A stretch of 64,000 bases of DNA from Furcasterigmium furcatum. Taxonomy: Eukaryota > Ascomycota > Sordariomycetes > Glomerellales > Plectosphaerellaceae. The notes under the pieces were generated by a model that was not told the DNA's origin, did not search any database, and worked only from the letters and a program-made list of their open reading frames with translations. The stretch lies in assembly GCA_001599815.1 (NCBI GenBank), contig BCIA01000006.1, positions 2,854,961 to 2,918,960 on the forward strand. The letters run 5' to 3'. Position 1 is the first letter of the stretch, and every line of letters begins with the position of its first letter. This document shows positions 9,581-19,908 of the stretch, piece by piece. A program made the translations under genes and the position numbers.

Positions 9581-11524
9581 ATGGGATATGACTACGCGCT
9601 CGTGTAAGTTGGCTGTCAGCCACGTCTAGCGGTGAGCTTGTCTCTACCTGACTGACACTTGGTTTAGCCACCTCAATTACACGATTCCCGTGGCCTTGGT
9701 GCTGGGAGTTCTGAATTACCCTTTACTCACCCAGCTCGACCTCGCCAGGACCATCTTTCTCATCACGGTTGCAGTCCTCGCAACGATTCCTTGGGACTCG
9801 TACTTGATCCGCACTGGTATCTGGACCTATCCTCCGAATGCCATACTGGGCCAAACAATCTGTTCGATACCAGTGGAGGAGCTCTTCTTCTTCGTTATCC
9901 AGACATGGATAACGACACAACTCTATATTCTCCTGAACAAGCCCATCCTCCATGCGCAGTACCTCAACTCGCCGAAGACGCTTCCCCCGTGGATCTCGCA
10001 TGTCAAACTCATCGGGCAAGCTTTCCTTGCCGGATGTGTCATTCTTGGCTTCAGACTCGTCTCGAATGGAGGCGTGGGCACTTATCTCGGCTTGATCTTG
10101 TCATGGGCTTGCCCTTTTCTACTGCTGACTTGGAGCCTCGCTGCACACTTCATTTTGGCCATGCCTCGGGGGTCGACAATAGCGCCGATTCTTTTGCCGA
10201 CCATATACTTGTGGATGGTGGACGAGAATGCTCTGGGACGCGGGACCTGGGCGATCGAGAGCGGCACGAAGCTTGGAATCCGTCTCTTTGGCAGCCTGGA
10301 GCTCGAGGAAGCCATCTTCTTTCTCGCGACCAACCTGATGATTGTCTTTGGTCTTGCGGCTTTCGACCACGCAGTTGCTGTCGTTGACGCGTTTCCTGAG
10401 CTGTTCGAGCAGCCTTCCGATGCCCTGTCAGTGTCGCTCCTCCAGGCACCGCTGCTTTCAGCCGAAAAGTACGACATGCAGCGCATCCTCGGAATCCGGC
10501 AGGCGTGTGTCAGACTCCAGAAGAAGAGCCGCAGCTTCCACCTCGCGAGCTCTGTGTTTCCAGGCCGCCTGCGCATCGATATGATACTGCTGTGAGTTGA
10601 GAGGCTTGCCGTCGACCCGAGAGACGCCTGCTTACGTTGAGAAGCTACTCGTACTGCCGCTTGGCAGACGATCTTGTTGACGATGCCCCCGACAGGACAG
10701 AGGCGGCTCGGTGGGTCGAAAACCTTCACAAGCATCTCATGCTTCGCTATGACCAGCGTGGCAAAATGGCGCCCGGCGAGAACCCAGCATCGTTGCGGTA
10801 TGCCCAGCACAACTTCCCGCTGCACGCCCTCGAAGGTCTGAACCTTTTGCCTGCGCATCTTCTGCCGAAGCGTCCACTCGACCAGCTCCTGGAAGGCTTC
10901 AAAATGGACCTAGCCTTTGATAAGGTCACCAAGGTGTTCCCCATTCAAACCGAGGAGGATCTTGAGCTGTACGCGTCCCGAGTTGCCAGCACGGTGGGCC
11001 AGCTTTGCACCGAGCTCGTCTTCCACCACTGCTGCGGGAACAGCGCAGGGGCCTTCACAGAAGCGCAGCGTGACGAGCTGCGAGCCGCCGCCTGTCGTAT
11101 GGGTCTCGCCCTGCAATACGTGAATATTGCTCGGGATATCAGGGTGGACGCCGGCTTGAGCAGGGTTTATCTGCCGACAACATGGCTCAGGGAAGAGGGT
11201 CTGACGGTGGAGGACGTCCTCGCCGACCCGTCAAGCAACACCGTCGAGAAGCTGCGGGGCCGACTCCTGAGCGCCGCGTTCGAGCATTACTGGGCGTCTC
11301 GTGATGCCATGAAGGGCCTGCCCAAGGCGGCGAGGGGTCCCATGATTGTGGCTGTGGAGAGCTACATGGAAATCGGCCGGGTGTTGGTTCAGCAGCACGC
11401 TCGGAATGCTATCACCCGAGGGCGGACGGAGGGCAATTCCAAGGCTGCGGATGGCAGCGGGAAGGCAACAGTGCCTAAGGGGAGGAGAATCTGGGTTGCC
11501 TGGAGTACGCTGATGTGCTCCTGA
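9581..11524 (+). CDS. carRA: Bifunctional lycopene cyclase / phytoene synthase
   Basis: Three exons (9581-9603, 9668-10591, 10645-11524) with introns of 64 and 53 nt give 608 residues, the normal size for the fungal fusion (AL-2/CarRA). The tiny first exon encodes MGYDYALV, continuing HLNYTIPVALVL. Residues 1 to about 240 are the multi-pass membrane lycopene cyclase domain, including PWDSYLIRTGIW and the EELFFFVIQT segment. The C-terminal phytoene synthase domain carries the first Asp-rich motif RLADDLVDD near 320-327 and the second, YVNIARDIRVDAG. The enzyme condenses two geranylgeranyl diphosphates to phytoene and later forms beta-ionone rings. Splice sites were set by phase: the second junction restores ILLYSYCRLADDLVDD. 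It is paired head-to-head with carB. The carX and carO partners of the Fusarium cluster are not in this window. Confidence 0.96.
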
Positions 11525-11992
11525 TGGACATGGGTTTGGTGCCGTATACCGGTGAAGCTGCCTCTGGGTTTAGCAGCTCAATGAAAACAAGACGTTCGCA
11601 TGGATGTGAGCATCTCGCTGGTGAACATTTGGCGGGCAACGTGTCGTAGTTGGAGATTGGGATGCGCTGACCGAGGTGAGGGGCGATGCACGGACCAAGT
11701 CTATCGGTGAGCGGAGCTGACCGTTACTTTCACCTGCCAATTCGACGTCGCGTGTCCGTCGAGGAGGAACCTCCCCTCGCAACATTGTCGCACAACACAT
11801 CAATTGGTCCCGAGAGCTATTCTTGGGGTTCAAATAGCTACCTCGGATACCGGAAGAGCTTGAAAAGCTCATGTCGGCACATCGATCAGCGGCAGCCTGA
11901 TATAGTCGAGACCGAGCGCGCGCTCGAGCAACGAGACGGATGGTTGCACTGTTCGGTCCTCCAGAGCCTTGATTCCCTACGGCCGGCCATCA
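11525..11992. other. Spacer between carRA and the thioesterase-like gene
   Basis: 468 bases acting as the 3' region of carRA and promoter/leader of the next gene. Nothing further was recognised. Confidence 0.5.
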
Positions 11993-13468
11993 ATGGCGTA
12001 CCGAGCATCGCGACACCTCCTCCGGGAGCTGTCCACACCCGCGAGATCATCCCTCCGCCTCCCGGCCCGAAGCACCATCTTCACTCCTCGCCGAACAGCA
12101 TCCACATACGGCCGCGAGCCGCCGCCACAGCCGCAGACACCGTCGCAACAGCTGGCAGAAAGAGCCCTTCTCCAGAAGCTGTCGACCCTGTCTCCCGAGC
12201 AAATCTCGACCCTCCTCTCTGCGCAGCCCGATGCGCCGACCGGGCACGCGTCCCCGATTCCACCACAACCACCACGCTCGCGGTGGAAGACATTCCTGGT
12301 GCGCCTGGCGATCGGCACCGTCTCCCTCCTCGTCGGCCATGAACTCGGCGATATGCTCATCGACAGTAACCGTTATTTGTCCTGGGCGCAGCAAAGCAAC
12401 GAGTTATCGTCCGAAGAGGATGGGGTTATGCACCCCGTCCAGCGTGCGCAGGCTCTGTTCGAATTCATGTGCGACATGCCCTCTATGGAATTCACAATGC
12501 CGGTACGGGAGACATACCAGATCACCAACAACGGCGCTATCTACATGGTGCGACCCGAGCTAGCCGCAAAAATTAAGAACAGTATAGAAGGGAAACCTCC
12601 CGAGGGCTGGAATTCTCAACGCCACCTGATTCTCCCCTCCGGCTCCTTCGACATACCGATAGGCCTGCACTATGTGGACTCTGGCCCGACGCATGAGCGC
12701 TCCGTCCCTCTCGCTTTCCCAGCCGACTTCCACGTCATGATGGCCACCGACAAGGACGGGGAGGCCCAGCGCCGCGGTGGCCTCATCAGCAACACCTTCA
12801 ACACAGCCTACACGCTTGGACTCCTCAACCACCGCGTCTTCGACCACCACACGGGCACCTTCACCGGCATCGTAAATTTCGGCCGCAACATGTGCGGCTG
12901 GCCTGGCATCGTGCACGGCGGCGCTCTCGCCACCGCCTGTCTGGACCACGGCGGGAACGCTGCTGCGGCCTACTTTTTCCACGGAGAGGAATTCTCTCCT
13001 TCCAAGATGGAGATCACTTAGTACGTTGGCCCCCGAGTTCATTTCCGCTTGTGTGTTGCGACATGTCTCAGCCCCGCAGACACAACGAGAAGCTCCCAAC
13101 ACCCCGACACAAGGCCATCGTCACTGACTGTCCATAGCCACCACAGCCTCGCGCCCAACGACCCCGTCGTCATCAGCTCAGATACCCTGAACGGCCCGGC
13201 TGAGGTACGCCAGGAGTTCATCTCGCGCAAGGCAGCCGAGGGCCCCGAGGCAGTGGCCGCCGCCCTCGAAGGGATCACGGACCCGAAGGATGAATTTTCC
13301 GAAGCGGACTTCCAGTCCTTGTTGTCCGAGCTGGCCGAGAGGGCCATGGCAAAGGAGCAGCTGACCTTGATCACACGCATGTCGCGAGCGGGCGATGGCA
13401 TGCCCGTTTGCGAGGCGTACATAACTTTCAAGAAGATCCCGGGAAAAGCTGCCGAGGACAAGGACTAG
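11993..13468 (+). CDS. HotDog-fold (PaaI/THEM4-like) thioesterase superfamily protein, probably mitochondrial
   Basis: Two exons (11993-13020 and 13138-13468) with a 117-nt intron give 452 residues. The N-terminus (MAYRASRHLLRELSTPARSS) is rich in Arg and Ser with no acidic residue before the first Glu, like a mitochondrial presequence. A hydrophobic segment follows (FLVRLAIGTVSLLVGHELG, about residue 105-125). The HotDog region in the second half has the FGRNMCGWPGIVHGGALAT motif; the W.GI.HGG..AT..D pattern is the substrate and catalytic loop of acyl-CoA thioesterases of this superfamily. The intron interrupts the domain (SKMEIT-Y-HHSLAPNDPVV). An acyl-CoA or other thioester substrate is likely but unspecified. 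The start is the first true ATG of the frame. It is convergent with the cryptochrome gene. Confidence 0.88.
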
Positions 13469-13742
13469 TCGAGCCTTGGACTTGGGAGCACTCTGACCTC
13501 GGCATAAGTAGCTAAAGAGGTGTGCTATAGATGTATAAACTACTGATATCACTTGCAGGCCCATGTTTCGTTTGAGACACGCATCGTTGAGATTCGCAAG
13601 GTCTAATGATGTTGTACAACCCAACCCTCCCTGAAATGGTCGTGAGTGTAAGGAAGCCCCATGTGTGCTGCCCGGACATCCAAACGTCGCAAACATGGCG
13701 AAGCCCTGGAACATGTCAACCTGCTCCGGCGTCGCCGAGGTC

Positions 13743-15883
13743 TCATCCTTGCCCTGGGTTCGTCGTGGTCCAGTGAGGACGATTCATCGACGTGCCGTAG
13801 TATTGGCTGTTGTCGTACGGGTTCTGGGGCGGGTATGACCCGTTCCATCGACCCGTGTTGTAGGATCCAGCACGACCGCCCCTGGGCCCTCCGCCTCCGC
13901 CGCGGCCCCGATAACCTCGATACTGCTGCTGGCCTCGGTAGCCACCGAAGCCTCCTCGGTATCCCATCCCGTACTGCCCCTGGCCGTATGGGTCGGATGG
14001 CCGTTGCTGCTGGTTGTGCGGCTCGTGATGTAAGGGGTGATGGGCGTGGCCGTTGGGCCCGCCAGGGGCACCCTGTGGAGGGCCGCCACCACTACTGGTG
14101 CCTGCGTTTCCGCCAGTGTTTCCGGCCCCCCGACCACGCCGCCGCATGTACGGCCTTCTCGAGGTCTTGGGCTTGCCCTCAACAGAAAAGTCAATCTTCT
14201 TGATGGGCTCCTTGACCATGATATTGTCCAACAGACCATGGCGCTCGAGCTCGTCGTGGGAGGCAGTCCAGGCTTGGAAGACATTTTCCAGTCTTTCCAG
14301 GGCACGGACTTCCGGCACCCAAGTCTTGACGTACTCTCCGTCCTTGTCGTAGTCGAATGCCTGCTTCACAGGGTTGAAAATGCGAGCCTCGCCGCGAGGG
14401 TCGTTGCCAACACCTGCAACGTACTGCCAGTTCGACCAGTTGGAGCTCACGTCATAGTCGACGAGGAGGCATTCGTACCACTCGGCCCCGTATCTCCAGT
14501 CGATGCCGAGATGTTTTGTCAGGAAACTGGCCACGTTTTGGCGGGCCCGGTTGGACGTGTAGCCGGTGTGCAGTAGTTCTCGCTGGGAGGCGTCGATGAG
14601 GCCCATGCCCGTCGTCCCGGAGAGGAAGCGCTGGATGGTCTGGGCGACCTCGTCGAGACCCCCATCAGTTGCCGTCTTCCACTTGCCCTTGTACTCTTCC
14701 CTGAAACCTGAATCCCGGAAAAGCTTGGGGCCAAACTTGCGTGTGCAAAGTCGCATGTAATCCCTCCAGAGAAGTTCGAATCGGACGGCCCTGGTTCCTT
14801 CGTTTTCCCCGGCTCCATAGCCAGACACCTCCTTGAACGAGTCCTCCTTGGCGTCTTCGAATTTGACCATCTCCTCGTGAACCTGTCGAGCTGTAAGGCA
14901 GCCTAATGCCAGGTATGCCGATAACTTGGTGCTGAAATCAACGCCCAAGAGGCCATTGCGAGTGTCCTTGTAACAGGACATGGCGCCAGTCCGTATCAAA
15001 TGGCTAACTCGGTTCAGCGCCTGGATCTCGCCTCCGCTCAGCGGATGAACAGATTTGGCGCCATCCGGGAGTTTGGGCACGTCCTTGAGCACGCTGTCCA
15101 CAGGCTTCAGCAGAGATGACTCCAGATCATCGTAGGTGGTGGACATCTCAAAAGGCACTGCCTGAGCTGCTACGGAGGATTGGTCTGGATAGGCCGGCAG
15201 TGAGGATTTGTCGGGCTTCGGCAGAGTTGGTCTGGGGCGTTCACGAAGAGGCTCCTGGGTTTTGCGATACGTGGTAAAGACGTCAGGGAGATCGTGGGAA
15301 TTCTCGAGCTTGATGTCGCGACTGTGCATCCCAGTTAGTCATTGCATCAATGCTCGCTTCCTGGCATCAGCGCTTACTCGTCGATGAAGTACTTTTCGTC
15401 TTGCCACAGTTTAAAGTCGACTCCAGCCTCCGAACAGACGCGGGATACAGCGCGCTCATCGCGCTTCTCCTCCACGGCCTCTTCGCCAGTCATCCAGACG
15501 GCGCCAACTTTCTGGTGCTTGTCGGAGAAGCCCTTGAGAAGCCCTTGGAGGACGTCGTCGAAGCTTCCGGCGCGCAGACACAGGTCGCTGTCCAGGCCTT
15601 GCAGGGACTCTTTCAGCTCCCAGACGGACTGCGCGAGAAACTTGACGCGATGCGGGCCACATCTCCAGTAGCCACCGAGGTCACTCCTGGCCTCGGGGTA
15701 CGGAGACTTGGATCCATCTCTGATGAACCCCGAGATCTCGATCTGGTTTGCAGGGAAGACATAGACGGGCAGTAGGTGAGTAAACCCATGATCCTTGACC
15801 GTTGCCAAGTGGTGGAAGATGGGGCTGTCCGACACGCGGAGGTCGTGGCGTAGGAGGTATATCAAGATGTTGACGGCCGTCAT
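13743..15883 (-). CDS. cryD: DASH-type cryptochrome/photolyase with Gly/Arg-rich C-terminal tail
   Basis: Two exons (15883-15378 and 15321-13743) with a 56-nt intron containing a GACTAAC-type branch site give 694 residues. Residues 1-170 are the photolyase alpha/beta domain (NILIYLLRHDLRVSDSPIF, antenna-cofactor binding). The FAD-binding helical domain contains LLWRDYMRL, GLIDASQRELL.TGY and the DASH signature SNWSNWQYVAGVGNDPR. The final roughly 130 residues are a low-complexity tail of RGRG, GYRG and GGYR units plus His/Gln/Pro-rich stretches. CRY-DASH proteins bind flavin, sense blue/UV-A light and repair cyclobutane pyrimidine dimers in single-stranded DNA; in Fusarium CryD influences development and pigments. 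The RGG-like tail suggests RNA binding and is also seen in other fungal members. Its closeness to carB/carRA fits a light-related neighbourhood but is not proof of one. Confidence 0.95.
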
Positions 15884-18800
15884 AGTGAGATGGTCCTGGC
15901 CAACCCAAGAATTCTGAGGAAGACGTGTGAGGGAGCGAAGAAGATGCAGGTGGTAATGTGAGAGAGTAGCGGTGCAAGAAATGTGCAAGGGTGAAATGCA
16001 GGCCGACTCTGCTTGTAGAGCGCCGAGCTGCAGGGTGGTGACGGTTGATCTGCCGTAGGAAGTTGCCACAAGGGTCTCAAAGATCAGTCCAAGGGGGTGG
16101 TCGTGATCAAGTTGTTGCTTGAGGGCTGGGATGGAGACGACCCGAGTAACGGCCTGGTGTGTTCAGCTGGACTAAGAGCTCATGGACGAGAAGCTTGGAT
16201 GAACTAGTCGGTGGGCACTGGTCATATATCTGAGCGTCGAGAGAAGAGAGAGGTGAGATGAGCAGCAGTGAAGGAAGATCTGCAGCAACCGGCTAGAACC
16301 GTGGGGATAGTAGCTGCGATCTTCTTCAGTGTAGCGCAAGCGCAAGCTGACGGATGAGGCGCCTGCAGGTGACTGTCGATGAGATGACAATGTCCAACGT
16401 CGAGAAAGTGAGAAGCGGAAGCAAGGATAGCCCGGGAGGAGTGGGTTTGGTTGAAGACAAGAAGTGATCGGAGCGCAAACGGGATTGTGTGTAAACTCGG
16501 AATCCGATGTTGGCGGCCGATATTGGTGGATGATATGCTGCAGGGAGAGAAGATGGGAGTTCGGGAGAGAGTCGCGACGATCTGCGGCGGCACGAGAGAA
16601 CTTTTCCTCTAGAAAGGAATTTAGATCCGTGGGCCAGTCGGCTTGTTGATTGGGGGGGTAAAGGTTGAAGGAGAAGTCGTCATGGATCGAGAGAACAGAA
16701 GGAACAGCGACGAAAGGGCCCGTCCGTCTCCCGTCCTCGGCTCCCCCTTCGCTTGGACCCGCGAAACGAAGTGCTGGGCTGGTGGGCACTGCGGCAGGCA
16801 CTGCAGGCACGGCAGACGCGCGCTCCCTGGCCCTTGGCCCTCTGAGAAATGGCATTTTTTGTTTGGCGGGCGATGGTGGTGGGATGTCGAGATGACCATG
16901 ATGGATTCAAGATCGGGAGCAAGGGGTGCTGATGCAGACCGAAAGTCCGGGGTCGTCGAGATCGGACCCATCTGCCAGGCCATCGGCATGGCTCATTGGG
17001 CGGCTGCAAAGGCTAAAAGCGGAGAAAAGGGACGCTGCGAGCGCTGAAGCTTGGCAAAATCAAGGGTCCTTCCTTCCCTGGCTGACACGCTCCAATGTCT
17101 TAATTATCTGGGGGCTTTTTGGGGTGGGTGGGCTGCTGTCAATGACGCAGTTGCCTTTTCATCCCACGCATGGATCGGAAGGAGGACCTGAGCCTGAATG
17201 GAATTCACAGGCGCTGCTACCTCTGGCCGAGCTCCAAGTACCTAGTATCACTTCATCTTTCACAACTGGAATCTACCTACCTACCTCGACACGGGACCTT
17301 GCGGGCTGACAAGCTGATACCTACCAAACACCTCCCCCAGGTTGACACCCCCCCTTTGCTGCGACACTACGACGGCACCGAGGTGCTCCCTAACAAACGA
17401 CGATGGGCCAGACTCCCGACCGACCGCCACGGATCCAAATCAGCGCTCTTCAACCCATCCCTGCAGCTGACTTGCTAGCGGATGGCCGAATTGACTCTGA
17501 GTCGCGTTGTTGCATTTGCCAGGTATACAGAAAAAAAGCAACGACAAGCCTGCCAGCTTTGCCTGCCGGCCTGCCAGCTGCGTCAACGCCGTGATCCCCT
17601 GATCGATCGACAGTCCATCGTCAGAAGACGACCATCGGCAGACAGACAGAAGACATCGGGGGCTCCTACAGTTCAGCCACCCAACCACCGTGGAATCTGT
17701 CCAGCCCGCCCACGTCGTATCGACAACGCCTCTCTCTCCTCGTGGTGTCTTGCATAAGGATTTTCTAGAACAAAGACGCCCACGGCCGACAACCGAACAC
17801 CGCAACGTCCAAGTGGTGCCTGTGCTGTCCCGTCGGAACGGATCAGGGCCAAACAGGGCCTAGACACCAATGACAGCGGCGTTCCCAGCGCTAATTTTCA
17901 GCTCTCTCCTCGAACACCCATTTCAACGAGCCAGCTCGCCCGAGGGCGACGCTCGCCTGTGTCCTCTGTGTCGAGATGCACCGGGCACAGAGCTCGGCAA
18001 CGCCTCCGATCCGCCACGCGACTGACGGAGCATCTCATCGGCGCTCCACGACTGCAGAGGTTGCCTCGCACCACGTCTGCGCAAAATCTCCATTCACTAT
18101 CATGACTGGACCGACGTTGGAGCATGCGCTGTCGTCGTCCAGCCCCTTGTGCTACCGCATCTGAGACACACAACAACTGACAAACCCACCATGAAATCCC
18201 ATGACAGCCACCATTACACAGCATGTGAACGTTTCGAGGGATCATCGCCCCACCTGCTCTGGATTCGCGGCTTCGAGGGGCAAGCCAGAGAATGGCGAGC
18301 CTGAGAACACACCGCTTGATTTGACCACGACTCCGAGATATACATGCGCCTGCCTCGTGGTAGATGAAAAGCAGGCCGCTATCAGCCAACCCTACCAACT
18401 GCCTTGCCTCTCAACTGTTCTCAATGTCTGGAAATAGCTGCAGTCTCCAGTCTCCAGTCTCCGATCGCCAGACAGGCCTCCGAGACAACCGCTGTGCAGG
18501 TGATATTCTTGCCTACAAATCTGCTTGCGACCTTGCCAGTTTCATTTCCAGACTCGGCGCGCCCATCCTTGCTCAGGCATGGGCTGTCACAGTGAAATCT
18601 TCCCGTTTCCTAACTGAACCTTAGTGGTGGATTTCTTGGGTAGGTATATCTACCCTTTGGAAAGCCCTCAGCAACTCGGTCTGTTCGGGTCACGGCTTTG
18701 AACGGGTCTCAGCTCTACCCCTGAACTTATCCAACCGATCAAGGGGATAATTCCAGGACAGCACTAGTTCTCTCATGGAACGATAAAGCGGCCCGCTCAA

Positions 18801-19908
18801 CACACAATCTAGGCCTGGGTATGGCCAGGAGCGCATGCCTTGGGGTGAGAGAAAGGATCACGGCGTCTCCTGGGGTACCCATATGGCAGTGCCCATAAGA
18901 CGGCCCTGAGAGGTGACGAGCACGGGATCGGCCGCTCCCCAGATTTGCTTGACCAACAAGCAGTCCAGAGTCTGGGCAAGGCTGGCACCTCCCAGCGGGT
19001 CACCACATCCAGCCGGCCAAGGATAAGCGACTAGAGTCATCGGCGTACACAGGGCAGGGGAGGTGGCTCGGGTTCCCATGGGCTATGCGCTTGCCATTGG
19101 GATTTGAAGCGCTGGCTCCCCTCCATTGTCACCCTCCACCACGAACTTCTTCCCGTCCGATATCGAAGAGGCCGCCGTCGCGTTCGGTTGCACAGGCCGC
19201 GGAGAGCCGGTATGACATCAATGGGACGCGTCTGAGCGGTCATGGCCGCCGAACCCTTGCAAAGCCACAACGACGTAACGTCTATCGGGCTTGATGCGGC
19301 GCTGGCGTGGTTTCTGGGTGTCGCGACACGTGACGGGTCTCTCCGGTGAAATGACGGACACCCCGATGGCACGCAAGGAAATGTTAGTGCGGAGGGTGTC
19401 GCGTTGGCGGGACCCCTAACATGCAACGGAGGCAGCCAATGTCGTCTTGCGCGAGCACCGCCCCCCTCTGGTCCCTGCTGCTCCCTCTATTCTGGTCGCC
19501 AGCGAGTGTCCCACTTGCCCGCATCGAGTCCCGCCTCCAACCGTCGTCGGTTAAGGTGGGTTTCCCTCTGAGGCTGAGGCGTTACCTGCCCGAGCGGGTT
19601 AAGTAAGGCAATTCGCACCCCAGCCATTTCCAGGTGCTTGACGCCAACCTCACATCTTCAACTCAACGTCGTCTGCCATCCTCACGCGCGACCATCGCCA
19701 TCACGGCGACTGCTCGCTTCCGCCGTGCCGCCGCTCGACGCCTTCACCAGCGACAACCGCACCAGCGGCTCGATCAATCATCTGGCGACCGACAGACGGG
19801 GTTGAATCGCCGTAATCCACTCACCCATCTGCATACGTACCACCACCATCAGCACCACCGCTCTCGACATCCATGTCGCGGGGCTCTTCCTGACACTGGG
19901 CGCCGACC
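15884..19908. other. 4-kb gene-poor region upstream of cryD and of the C2H2 gene
   Basis: It holds the upstream regions of two divergent genes. The longest frame (16172-16855 minus, 227 codons) is Ser/Pro-rich with no domain and is not called. A short CTAC tandem run sits near 17270-17290. Pyrimidine-rich tracts close to 19909 suggest a transcribed leader. I see no RNA gene or transposon. Confidence 0.5.
19873..19893 (+). promoter_or_regulatory. Upstream ORF of 6 codons (MSRGSS) in the C2H2 gene leader
   Basis: An ATG at 19873 opens a 6-codon frame that stops at 19891-19893, only 15 bases before the main ATG at 19909. If the transcript includes it, it could lower translation of the zinc-finger protein. 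Confidence 0.5.

Noticed and set aside
16172..16855. 227-codon minus-strand ORF upstream of cryD
   Set aside because: Ser/Pro/Arg-rich composition, no domain, overlapped by equally long frames in other phases; probably chance in non-coding DNA.
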